DNA from: DATAYA01 sp036272815
GTDB lineage: Bacteria; Pseudomonadota; Alphaproteobacteria; Acetobacterales; Acetobacteraceae
Assembly: GCA_036272815.1 (NCBI GenBank)
Contig: DATAYA010000114.1
Location: 1 to 5,541 of the forward strand
Length of the DNA: 5,541 nucleotides
Reading direction: 5' to 3'
Both the position numbers and the translations under genes were made by a program. Of this stretch, positions 1-5,541 are shown in pieces (positions within the stretch are counted from its first letter, which is position 1; each line of letters begins with the position of its first letter). The notes under the pieces were generated by a model that made no database searches, was not told where the DNA came from, and saw only the letters and a list, made by a program, of their open reading frames with translations.

Positions 1-1
1 C

Positions 2-748
2 GTCACCTGGCTCTGGGGCGGGTTCTCGGTCGACAACCCGACGCTGAACCGCTTCTTCAGCCTGCATTATTTGCTGCCGTTCGTGCTGGTGGGCGTGGTG
101 TTCCTGCACGTCGTCGCCCTGCACATCACTGGCTCCAACAATCCGCTCGGCATCGACGTCAAGAGCCCGCAGGACACGGTGCCGTTCCACCCGTACTACA
201 CGATGAAGGACAGCTTCGGCGTCTGCATCTTCCTCGTGATCTACGCGGCGATCGTGTTCTTCGCGCCGAACTTCCTGATGGCGCCGGACAACTACATCCA
301 GGCGAACCCGTTGCAGACGCCGGCCGAGATCGTGCCCGAATGGTACTTCCTGCCGTTCTACGCGATGCTGCGCGCCGTGCCGAACAAGCTCGGCGGGGTC
401 ACCTTGCTGTTCGGCTCGATCCTGCTGCTGTTCGCGCTGCCCTGGCTCGACACCTCGCCCGTGCGCAGCGCCCGGTTCCGGCCGGTCTACCGGCAGCTCA
501 TGGTGCTGCTGGTGCTGTCGCTGATCGGCCTCGGCTTCGTCGGCGCGCACCGGCCGGAAGGCATCTGGGTGCCGATCGGGCGGGTCTGCACGCTCTACTA
601 CTTCCTCCATTTCCTCGTGCTGCTGCCGATCCTGGGCCGCATCGAACGCACGCTGCCGCTGCCGGAGAGCATCAGCCGGCCGGTGATCGGCCGCGGCGGC
701 GGCCCGCTGCCCGGCGGCGCCCCGGCCAAGCCGATGGAGCGGCCGTGA
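2..748 (+). CDS. petB: Cytochrome b of the bc1 complex, C-terminal part (5' end outside window)
   Basis: This is the membrane subunit of ubiquinol:cytochrome c oxidoreductase that carries hemes bL and bH and the quinone sites. About 248 codons are present and open at the left edge. A full bacterial cytochrome b is about 400-430 residues, so the N-terminal helices A-C are missing. Fragment residues His22 and His36 lie 14 apart in helix D, as the two heme-ligand histidines do in this family. His41, just before TGSNNP, matches the Qi-site histidine. The Qo-site PEWY motif is at fragment residues 112-115. Five hydrophobic helices remain, at about 22-41, 71-91, 128-148, 164-182 and 196-213. The protein ends in a Gly/Pro-rich tail after residue 218. 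Its TGA stop shares one base with the petC ATG, which points to translational coupling. An upstream Rieske gene (petA) is expected but not visible. Confidence 0.97.
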   Translation, partial: VTWLWGGFSVDNPTLNRFFSLHYLLPFVLVGVVFLHVVALHITGSNNPLGIDVKSPQDTVPFHPYYTMKDSFGVCIFLVIYAAIVFFAPNFLMAPDNYIQANPLQTPAEIVPEWYFLPFYAMLRAVPNKLGGVTLLFGSILLLFALPWLDTSPVRSARFRPVYRQLMVLLVLSLIGLGFVGAHRPEGIWVPIGRVCTLYYFLHFLVLLPILGRIERTLPLPESISRPVIGRGGGPLPGGAPAKPMERP

Positions 749-1503
749 TGCGCCGCCTCATCCTGGCGTTCGGACTTCTCGCACTCGCCGCCGGTCCGGC
801 CTTCGCGCAGGCCGAGCCGCCAACGCCGCCGGCGCAGAAATGGAGCTTCGACGGCATCTTCGGCACCTACGACCGCGCCTCGCTGCAACGCGGCTTCCAG
901 ATCTACAAGGAGGTCTGCTCCGCCTGCCACTCGATGAACCTGCTCTCCTACCGCAACCTCGAGCAGATCGGGCTGTCGGCGGCGCAGGTGCAGGCGATCG
1001 CGGCCAGCGTCCAGGTGCCGACGCTGAATTCGAGCGGCGAGACGGTGATGCGCCCGGCGCTGCCGTCGGATCGCTTCAAGGCGCCGTTCCCGAATGACGA
1101 GGCGGCGAAGGCCGCCAACAACGGCGCGATCCCGCCGGACCAGTCCACGCTCGAGAAGGCGCGCGCCGGCGGGGCGGACTACATCTACGCCATCCTCACC
1201 GGCTACAAGCCGACGCCGAAGGGTGTCACGATCGCGCCCGGCACGTACTACAACGAATATTTTCCGGGCAATGCGATCCACATGCCGCCGCCGCTGACCG
1301 CCAACCGCGTCACCTACGCCGACGGCACCAAGGCGACGCTGCCGCAGGAAGCCCACGACATCGCGAGCTTCCTGACCTGGGCCTCGCACCCGAACCTGGA
1401 GGAGCGCAAGAAGACCGGCGTGAAGGTGGTGCTGTTCCTGCTGGCACTCACGGGAATGACCTATGGCGTCAAGCGCAAGGTCTGGTCCGACGTCGAGCAC
1501 TGA
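748..1503 (+). CDS. petC: Cytochrome c1 of the bc1 complex
   Basis: This is the periplasm-facing, membrane-anchored c-type heme subunit that passes electrons from the Rieske centre to cytochrome c. It has 251 residues, a usual length for alphaproteobacteria. The N-terminus is a signal peptide with a hydrophobic core (residues 4-19) and a likely cut after AFA at 18-20. The heme attachment motif CSACH is at 57-61, and these hold the only cysteines. The family's ANNGA-PPD element is present. The probable axial ligand is Met179 in IHMPPPL, where many relatives have Ala rather than His before the Met. A single C-terminal anchor helix at about 222-240 is followed by a basic tail. The ATG is chosen because the signal peptide starts there. 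GGAG at 736-739 sits 8 bases upstream, inside the petB end. The gene's 3' end overlaps mtnP. Confidence 0.97.
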   Translation: MRRLILAFGLLALAAGPAFAQAEPPTPPAQKWSFDGIFGTYDRASLQRGFQIYKEVCSACHSMNLLSYRNLEQIGLSAAQVQAIAASVQVPTLNSSGETVMRPALPSDRFKAPFPNDEAAKAANNGAIPPDQSTLEKARAGGADYIYAILTGYKPTPKGVTIAPGTYYNEYFPGNAIHMPPPLTANRVTYADGTKATLPQEAHDIASFLTWASHPNLEERKKTGVKVVLFLLALTGMTYGVKRKVWSDVEH

Positions 1504-2398
1504 AGCCATCGCCGCGCCGCCGGTCGAGCCCGTCATCGGGATCATCGGCGGCTCCGGCCTCTACGACATCGCGGGCCTCACCGGGACCGAGTGGCGCGAG
1601 GTGCCGACCCCCTTCGGTCAGCCGTCGGACGCGCTGCTGTTCGGCCGGCTCGGCGATGTGCGGGTGGTGTTCCTGCCGCGCCACGGCCGCGGTCACCGCC
1701 TCTCGCCCACGCACCTCAACTACCGCGCCAACATCGACGCGCTGAAGCGCGCCGGCTGCACAGAGCTGGTTTCGCTCTCCGCCGTCGGCAGTCTCCGCGA
1801 AGACCTGCCGCCCGGGCATTTCGTGATTGTCGACCAGTTCATCGATCGCAGCTTCGCGCGCGAGAAGAGCTTCTTCGGCGAGGGCTGCGTGGCCCATGTC
1901 TCCATGGCGGACCCGGTGTGCGGGCGGCTCGGCGACGCGCTGGAGCATGCGGCGCGCGGCCTCGGGCTGCCGGTCGCGCGCGGCGGCACCTATCTGGTGA
2001 TGGAGGGGCCGCAATTCTCGACCCGCGCCGAGAGCCACCTCTACCGGAGCTGGGGGTGCAGCGTCATCGGCATGACCAACATGCCGGAGGCCAAGCTCGC
2101 CCGCGAGGCGGAGCTTTGCTACGCGACCGTCGCGATGGTCACCGACTACGATTGCTGGCACGAGACCCACGAGCACGTCACCGTCGAGGCCGTCGTGCGC
2201 GTGCTGCTCGAGAACGCGGCGCACGCGCGCGATCTGGTCGCCGCCGTGGTGCCGACGCTGGGGGCGCCGCGGGAGGCCTGTCCGTACGGCTGCGGCCACG
2301 CGCTCGACCATGCGGTGATTACGCCGCCCGACAAACGCGATCCGGAGCTGATGGCGCGACTCGATGCGGTGGCGGGACGGGTGACCCGTCCCGCCTGA
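1463..2398 (+). CDS. mtnP: S-methyl-5'-thioadenosine phosphorylase
   Basis: This cytoplasmic enzyme splits methylthioadenosine with phosphate into adenine and methylthioribose-1-phosphate, feeding purine and methionine salvage. The 311 residues carry the PNP/MTAP family landmarks: IGIIGGSG at 25-32, the phosphate-binding RHGRGH at 73-78, MEGPQFSTRAE at 180-190 and GMTNMPEA at 203-210. The TDYDCW element at 227-232 supplies the Asp pair expected for 6-aminopurine recognition, which favours MTAP over a guanosine/inosine phosphorylase. The related methylthioinosine phosphorylase remains a weaker alternative. I see no ATG, GTG or TTG between codon 1 and the GIIGGSG strand, so the start must be at 1463 or be an unusual one. 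This gives about 20 extra N-terminal residues and a 41-base overlap with petC. GGGA at 1452-1455 is a weak ribosome site. The last codons form a hairpin. The apt gene that I recall following mtnP in some relatives is absent here. Confidence 0.93.
   Translation: MASSARSGPTSSTEAIAAPPVEPVIGIIGGSGLYDIAGLTGTEWREVPTPFGQPSDALLFGRLGDVRVVFLPRHGRGHRLSPTHLNYRANIDALKRAGCTELVSLSAVGSLREDLPPGHFVIVDQFIDRSFAREKSFFGEGCVAHVSMADPVCGRLGDALEHAARGLGLPVARGGTYLVMEGPQFSTRAESHLYRSWGCSVIGMTNMPEAKLAREAELCYATVAMVTDYDCWHETHEHVTVEAVVRVLLENAAHARDLVAAVVPTLGAPREACPYGCGHALDHAVITPPDKRDPELMARLDAVAGRVTRPA
2371..2395. terminator. Perfect GC-rich hairpin at the end of mtnP, probable two-way terminator
   Basis: GGCGGGACGGG (2371-2381) and CCCGTCCCGCC (2385-2395) are perfect 11-base inverted arms around TGA. 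They lie within the final mtnP codons and end one base before its stop codon (2396-2398). No T-run follows on either strand, so it is not a textbook intrinsic terminator. Its place between convergent genes (mtnP stop at 2398, minus-strand DUF3309 stop at 2419) suggests that it ends or stabilises transcripts from both sides. That function is inferred; the pairing is seen directly. Confidence 0.6.
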
Positions 2399-2418
2399 TC
2401 GCCCCTCCTAGCGCCGCG

Positions 2419-2571
2419 TCAGATGTAGCCGACCAACAGAAGTATGATGACGATCACCAGGACCAGCCCGAGGCCGCCCGACGGGTAATAGCCCCAGCCG
2501 GTGCTGTACGGCCATGTCGGCAGCGCCCCGAGCAGCAGGATAATCAGTATGATCAGCAGGATCGTGCCCAT
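2419..2571 (-). CDS. DUF3309-type small hydrophobic membrane protein
   Basis: This is a 50-residue protein made of two very hydrophobic Leu/Ile/Val-rich segments, at about residues 3-15 and 34-48. They are joined by a Pro/Trp/Tyr/Gly-rich turn containing LPTWPYS and WGYYPSGGLG. This layout and wording match, from memory, the DUF3309 family of tiny proteobacterial membrane proteins, whose function is unknown. The start is the ATG at 2571-2569. A GAAGG site lies 7 bases upstream, and the reading frame further upstream has no membrane or family signal. It sits 95 bases downstream of the methyltransferase stop on the same strand, so it may have its own promoter or be read through. It converges with mtnP, 20 bases away. 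A function cannot be given. Confidence 0.85.
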   Translation of the reverse strand: MGTILLIILIILLLGALPTWPYSTGWGYYPSGGLGLVLVIVIILLLVGYI

Positions 2572-2578
2572 CGCTTGA

Positions 2579-2583
2579 CCTTC
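2579..2583 (-). promoter_or_regulatory. Ribosome binding site of the DUF3309 gene
   Basis: Read on the minus strand this is GAAGG, 7 bases before the ATG at 2571. It fixes the start of the 50-codon gene inside a much longer open frame that continues to the right. Confidence 0.6.
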
Positions 2584-2666
2584 ACTCCCCGTAAAGCCGA
2601 TGCGGCAGCAACGCGGCAGAGGCAATTTGGGTTCGCCGGCGCGACGAAATCGGCCGTGGCACCTGA

Positions 2667-3884
2667 TTACGGCGCCGCCCGGATCGCGAGCCCCAGCTCC
2701 CGCCGGTCGGTCGCCGCCTCGCGCAGGCTCGCGGGCGTCATCGGCGGTGGCGTGCGCAGCGCCAGCGAGCAGGCGCCGGCGCACGCCGTCTCGAACGTCG
2801 CCACCAGCCGCCCGCCTTCGACCGCGACCGGATGCGCGACGCCGGCCAGCTCGATCCGGCAGGCGGCGGCGAAATTCCGGCGCACCTCGTTGGCGAACGG
2901 CACCTCGACGCGAAGCACGTTCGGCGTCGCGTCCGGCAGCCGCACCTCCCAGGCAATGGCGGCGGCGCGCGTCCAGCGAAAGCGGCGTCCCGGCGTGCCC
3001 TCGACGGCGTGCCAATCGGCTCCCGCCCGCCCCTCGGGGGCAAGGAGCCGCAGATGGACGAACGGCTTGCCGATCTGCGACACGACGGCGGCGGCGAACC
3101 GCCCGGGTGCGGCCGTCATCGCGTGCAGCCCGCCTTGCCCTCCGCCTTGGCCCGTATAGAGGGCGAAGCCGCTGCGCGCCGCGAGCACCGCGAGCGCTGA
3201 CGGCGTGAAGGTCGAGACGTGCCCGTTGCGCGGCGCCACATACCACCAGCCGCCGCGGACCCGGCCGATGTCGGCGGGCTGCAGGCTCTGGCTGAACAGG
3301 ATGGCGCCGCCCGCGTCCAGCAGCGACGCCATCTCCGCCAGTGCCGCGACCGGCGAGGGCGTGTGTTCGATCACCTCGAAGCAGGTGATGAGGTCGAAGC
3401 GTCCCTCCGGCCGCACCGGGTTGGAGAACGGGTCATAGGCCTCGATCCGCGCGAACCCCCCGGCCCGCATCGCCGCGGCGAAGGCGCCGGTGCCGGAGCC
3501 GTAATCGAGGATGCGCGCCTCCCGGCAGCCATCGAGCAGCCGCACCATCTGCTCCGCGGTCCGCAGCGGGCGCGTCTCGCGGTACTCCGGATCGACCTTG
3601 ATGTAATCATCGTTGTAGACGTGCGCCGCAAACTCCGCGACCGACCAGTCGTCGAAAAACGCGGTGAACAGGAAGCCGCAGGACGGGCAGCGGTGATACG
3701 GCACGGCGATGCCGGACAGCCCGAACGGGTAGTGCTCCTGGCGCGACGCGCTCTTGGCGAAATCCACCACGTCGAAGGGCGCGGCCGGGGTCGCGCAGAG
3801 CTTGCAGGGGATGCTCTGGGCGGCGGCGGTCGCGCGGTCGAGCCGCCCGAGGCCTGCGAAGGCGCGGGCACGGTCTGGATGCAT
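2667..3884 (-). CDS. Class I SAM-dependent methyltransferase with N-terminal zinc-ribbon-like motif and C-terminal extra domain
   Basis: This 405-residue protein probably transfers a methyl group from S-adenosylmethionine to an unknown substrate in the cytoplasm. Two CxxC pairs, CKLC (27-30) and CPSC (66-69), resemble the zinc-binding lead of sugar C-methyltransferase-like proteins. HVYNDDY follows at 88-94. The Rossmann core shows motif I, LDYGSGTG (126-133), an acidic strand end at YDP (150-152) and the post-core CFEVIEH (168-174). From about 265 to the end there is a further region, rich in predicted strands. It ends in a PPP...DRRELGLAI stretch reminiscent of tails on polysaccharide-biosynthesis proteins of Acetobacteraceae; that likeness is from memory. 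The start at 3884 is preferred over one 29 codons upstream, which would lie deep in the thioesterase gene. AGGA (3895-3898) lies 10 bases ahead. It is last in the tight VOC-thioesterase-methyltransferase row, with a 13-base gap. Confidence 0.85.
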   Translation of the reverse strand: MHPDRARAFAGLGRLDRATAAAQSIPCKLCATPAAPFDVVDFAKSASRQEHYPFGLSGIAVPYHRCPSCGFLFTAFFDDWSVAEFAAHVYNDDYIKVDPEYRETRPLRTAEQMVRLLDGCREARILDYGSGTGAFAAAMRAGGFARIEAYDPFSNPVRPEGRFDLITCFEVIEHTPSPVAALAEMASLLDAGGAILFSQSLQPADIGRVRGGWWYVAPRNGHVSTFTPSALAVLAARSGFALYTGQGGGQGGLHAMTAAPGRFAAAVVSQIGKPFVHLRLLAPEGRAGADWHAVEGTPGRRFRWTRAAAIAWEVRLPDATPNVLRVEVPFANEVRRNFAAACRIELAGVAHPVAVEGGRLVATFETACAGACSLALRTPPPMTPASLREAATDRRELGLAIRAAP

Positions 3885-3897
3885 CAGGCGGGCGTCC

Positions 3898-4317
3898 TCA
3901 GCCGGGTCGCGTGGCGTAGGTGGCGCGGCCGATCGCGACCAGCGCGCCCGCTTCGTCGCAGACGTCCACATCGACGGTGCCGACGCTGCGCCCGGCGCGG
4001 CGGACGCGGGCGGTCACCAGCAGCGCCGTCGCGACCGCCGGCCGGAGATAGTCGATCCGCAGGTTGATCGTTGGCACCACATGCCCGAGCAGCATCACCA
4101 GCGCGAAATCCCCCACCGTGTCGATCAAGCCCGCGATCGGGCCGCCATGCCATTGGCCGCTGCCCGCGCCGCGCTCGAACTCCGGCCGCATCGGGCCGCG
4201 CATCACCACCTCCTGCCGCGCCGGATCGGTCGAGAGCACCGTCAGGTCCAGCAGGCGGATGAAGGGCGAGACCGCCAGCCGGCGCTGCACCGCCGCGGCA
4301 TCCAGCGGCACGTCCAT
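3898..4317 (-). CDS. PaaI-family hotdog-fold thioesterase
   Basis: This is a 139-residue single hotdog domain, the usual size for PaaI/YbgC-like acyl-CoA thioesterases, which hydrolyse acyl- or aryl-CoA thioesters in the cytoplasm. The signature is WHGGPIAGLIDTVGDFA at 56-72. HGG (57-59) shapes the active site, and Asp66 is the likely catalytic acid position on the long helix. The strands NLRIDYLRP and VTARVRRAGRSVGTVDVDV fit the later hotdog sheet, and the protein ends in a typical IGRATYA strand. The natural CoA substrate is unknown. The gene lies 13 bases after the VOC stop and 13 bases before the methyltransferase start. The start is uncertain: the ATG at 4317 is used, but a GTG at 4326 lies 8 bases after GAGGG and would add three residues. 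Confidence 0.87.
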   Translation of the reverse strand: MDVPLDAAAVQRRLAVSPFIRLLDLTVLSTDPARQEVVMRGPMRPEFERGAGSGQWHGGPIAGLIDTVGDFALVMLLGHVVPTINLRIDYLRPAVATALLVTARVRRAGRSVGTVDVDVCDEAGALVAIGRATYATRPG

Positions 4318-4330
4318 ATCCGCCACCGTC

Positions 4331-5179
4331 TCAGCCCTCGAAGGCGAGTGCGACGTTGAGCGCGGAGGAGGCCGGAACCAGCAGCCGCTCCGGTGTCTCG
4401 ACCACGCCTGCGACGCCGCCCGCCGCAAGCGCCGCCCGCGTCCGCTCGCGCCCGCTGGTGCGCAGCCCGATCAGCGCCATGAAATCCGCGCGTCCCGCCG
4501 CATCGGGTAGAGCGGCGCCCAGGCCGGCCGCCGCGGCCGCGCGCGGCAGCACCTCGATCAGCACCGCCCCGGCGCGCAGCAGCGCGGCTCCGCCCGGCTC
4601 GGCGGTCAGCGCGTCGGCCCCGAACATGCGCCCGAACAGCCCGGCGACCGTGGCCGGATCGGCGGCCGCGATCACCATCCGGGTGATCGCGACGGCGCCG
4701 TTGGGATGCGCCCGCCATTCCGGCCGCCAAACCAGCTCCGGCGTCTCGTGATGGCAGAAATAGACGCGCCCGATGCTGGCCGAGCCGGTCGGCAGCCGCG
4801 TCACCTCGAAGCGCGCGTCCTGCGCGCCGCCGGGGAGTACCACCGGCCGCGAGAACCGCACCGGCGCCTCGACCGGCACGCCGGCCGCCCGCAGCGCATC
4901 ATGCACGCCCGGTCCGGCATCGGACTTGAAGACGAGCCCGTTCAGCCCGTGCGGATAGTCCGAGAGGTCGGGCCGGGCGAGCCCGCGCGCCGGCTCCCAG
5001 CCCAGCACCTCCAGATAATCGGTATCGAAGACCGCGAGATGGTTCGCCGAACCCATCGAATGATAGCCGCGCGGGGTCAACGCGAAGCCGAGCGCACGCC
5101 AGGTCGCCTCCGCCGCATCCATGCGGTCGCGGCCGTCGATGACGAGATGATCCAGGACGGGGGCGGGTAGTGGCGGCAT
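4331..5179 (-). CDS. Two-module VOC (glyoxalase-like domain) protein
   Basis: This 282-residue protein resembles the Glyoxalase_3 (PF13468) branch of the vicinal oxygen chelate superfamily, whose members use a metal site for isomerase, lyase or dioxygenase chemistry, or bind ligands. The first module starts with LDHLVI (9-14; His11) and contains GSANHLAVF (43-51; His47) and DYLEVLG (54-60; Glu57). His11 and Glu57 are reasonable metal-ligand candidates. A linker segment with YFCHHE (140-145) and WRPEW (151-155) precedes the second module, which begins near NGAVAITR (160-167) and ends in a VPASSALNVALAF strand. The reaction is unknown. The ATG at 5179 is chosen because GAGG (5185-5188) lies 5 bases upstream; a GTG eight codons earlier has no such site. 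It leads the three-gene minus-strand set. Confidence 0.85.
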   Translation of the reverse strand: MPPLPAPVLDHLVIDGRDRMDAAEATWRALGFALTPRGYHSMGSANHLAVFDTDYLEVLGWEPARGLARPDLSDYPHGLNGLVFKSDAGPGVHDALRAAGVPVEAPVRFSRPVVLPGGAQDARFEVTRLPTGSASIGRVYFCHHETPELVWRPEWRAHPNGAVAITRMVIAAADPATVAGLFGRMFGADALTAEPGGAALLRAGAVLIEVLPRAAAAAGLGAALPDAAGRADFMALIGLRTSGRERTRAALAAGGVAGVVETPERLLVPASSALNVALAFEG

Positions 5180-5248
5180 GACGGCCTCGCTGCTGCGGCG
5201 CACAGGATAGACGCAGGCCCGGTGTCGGCGCGAGGGGCGTCAGGCGCA

Positions 5249-5303
5249 CGCCGCCGGCAGGAGCGGCGCCGGCGCGGGGAGCCCGGATCAGCTGCCGGCG
5301 GCG
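5249..5303. repeat. 12-bp perfect inverted repeat with 31-base loop
   Basis: CGCCGCCGGCAG (5249-5260) pairs exactly with CTGCCGGCGGCG (5292-5303). The loop (5261-5291) is itself G+C rich and could fold in other ways. It would lie in the leader or upstream region of the VOC gene. In DNA this rich in G and C a chance match is possible, so a regulatory role is only a suggestion. Confidence 0.45.
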
Positions 5304-5330
5304 GACTCGGGCCCGCTCCGGCGCGGCCCC

Positions 5331-5430
5331 GAACAAATTCGTATTCAGAAATGTTTGGTTGCGGTAGCATTTTCCGCCACCTCGAAGCGATTAGCGTCAT
5401 AACCGTAACGTTGAGAACGAATCTGTTTCT
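5331..5430. promoter_or_regulatory. A+T-rich probable promoter region
   Basis: By direct count 43 of these 100 bases are G or C, against about 70% around them. It lies between two diverging genes, where promoters are expected. I could not find a -35/-10 pair with good sequence and 16-18 base spacing on either strand, so no individual promoter is called. Confidence 0.35.
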
Positions 5431-5454
5431 GACGGCGAAGTGGGGAATGGGGGG

Positions 5455-5541
5455 ATGCCTGACGACCTGACTGCGGCGCTTGCCCGGGGTGTTACCGGCC
5501 CGCTGCCCGCTTCCGGCGAAAGCCTTGCTCTGAGCATTGCG
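5455..5541 (+). CDS. Unrecognised protein, first 29 codons (3' end outside window)
   Basis: An ATG at 5455 opens a frame that runs to the window edge without a stop, starting MPDDLTAALARGV and continuing GPLPASGESLAL. The composition fits this genome's proteins, and a G-rich stretch, GGGGA (5442-5446), lies 8 bases upstream as a possible ribosome site. An in-frame GTG at 5440 is an alternative start. The visible residues carry no signal peptide and no family motif that I know, so no function is proposed. It points away from the VOC gene. Confidence 0.5.
   Translation, partial: MPDDLTAALARGVTGPLPASGESLALSIA

Larger units (their letters stand above)
5180..5454. other. Divergent intergenic region between the VOC gene and the right-edge gene
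   Basis: I find no convincing gene in these 275 bases. The left part (to about 5330) is very G+C rich and holds a 12-bp inverted repeat. The right part is A+T rich and probably carries promoters for one or both flanking genes. An 82-codon open frame (5222-5470) crosses both halves, but it has an Arg/Ala/Gly-rich shadow-like composition and ends inside the next gene, so it is not called. Confidence 0.6.

Noticed and set aside
598..1545. Long minus-strand open frame (315 codons) opposite petC
   Set aside because: It is Arg/Val/Ala-rich with no domain signal and lies opposite a certain cytochrome c1 gene. Long empty frames are expected in such G+C-rich coding DNA.
1469..2311. Minus-strand open frame of 280 codons opposite mtnP
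   Set aside because: It mirrors a clearly recognisable MTAP gene and has no motif or ribosome site of its own.
1591..3159. Plus-strand open frame of 522 codons
   Set aside because: It crosses mtnP in another frame, the convergent junction, the DUF3309 gene and the methyltransferase. Its composition is Arg/Ala/Pro-rich and low in complexity, typical of a shadow frame.
3219..4067. Plus-strand open frame of 282 codons opposite the methyltransferase and thioesterase
   Set aside because: Arg/His/Gly-rich shadow composition, while the minus strand carries two families with visible catalytic motifs.
5206..5212. TATCCT on the minus strand just ahead of the VOC gene as a -10 box
   Set aside because: No acceptable -35 element at 16-18 bases, and the match to the consensus is only partial.
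5344..5433. TCAGAAA and TTTCTGA, an inverted 7-base pair about 80 bases apart in the A+T-rich region
   Set aside because: Too short and too far apart to distinguish from chance, and flanking bases do not extend the match.
5222..5470. 82-codon plus-strand open frame upstream of the right-edge gene
   Set aside because: The first half is a low-complexity Arg/Gly/Ala run and it overlaps the better-supported ATG at 5455 in a different frame. No family resemblance.

Overview
This window reads as a GC-rich chromosomal segment (roughly 70% G+C by eye) of an alphaproteobacterium. The best guess is the Rhodospirillales/Acetobacterales. The reasons are the split cytochrome b and cytochrome c1 genes of a bacterial bc1 operon, an S-methyl-5'-thioadenosine phosphorylase gene directly after them (an order I recall from that group), and heavy G/C use at third codon positions. 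No mobile element, CRISPR array, tRNA or rRNA is visible.

Left part, plus strand (1-2398): the 3' end of cytochrome b (petB; its start lies left of the window), then complete cytochrome c1 (petC), then mtnP. petB and petC share one base at their stop/start junction. mtnP begins inside the last codons of petC. The three are therefore probably one transcript. The two cytochromes are subunits of the membrane quinol:cytochrome c oxidoreductase. mtnP salvages adenine and the methylthio group from methylthioadenosine in the cytoplasm and has no mechanistic link to respiration. A perfect GC-rich inverted repeat formed by the last codons of mtnP probably ends this transcript.

Middle and right part, minus strand (2419-5179, read right to left): a two-domain VOC/glyoxalase-like protein, a PaaI-type hotdog thioesterase and a class I SAM-dependent methyltransferase follow one another with identical 13-base gaps, so they look like an operon. 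After a 95-base gap comes a 50-residue hydrophobic microprotein of the DUF3309 type. This set converges on the mtnP end and shares its hairpin. The substrates of the VOC protein, thioesterase and methyltransferase cannot be read from sequence.

Right edge (5180-5541): a divergent, non-coding region of about 275 bases with a GC-rich half holding a 12-bp inverted repeat and an A+T-rich half likely to contain promoters. It is followed by the first 29 codons of an unrecognised plus-strand gene cut by the window end.

The window is mostly ordinary housekeeping plus an uncharacterised three-gene cluster. I see no clear evidence of a new defence or mobile system.
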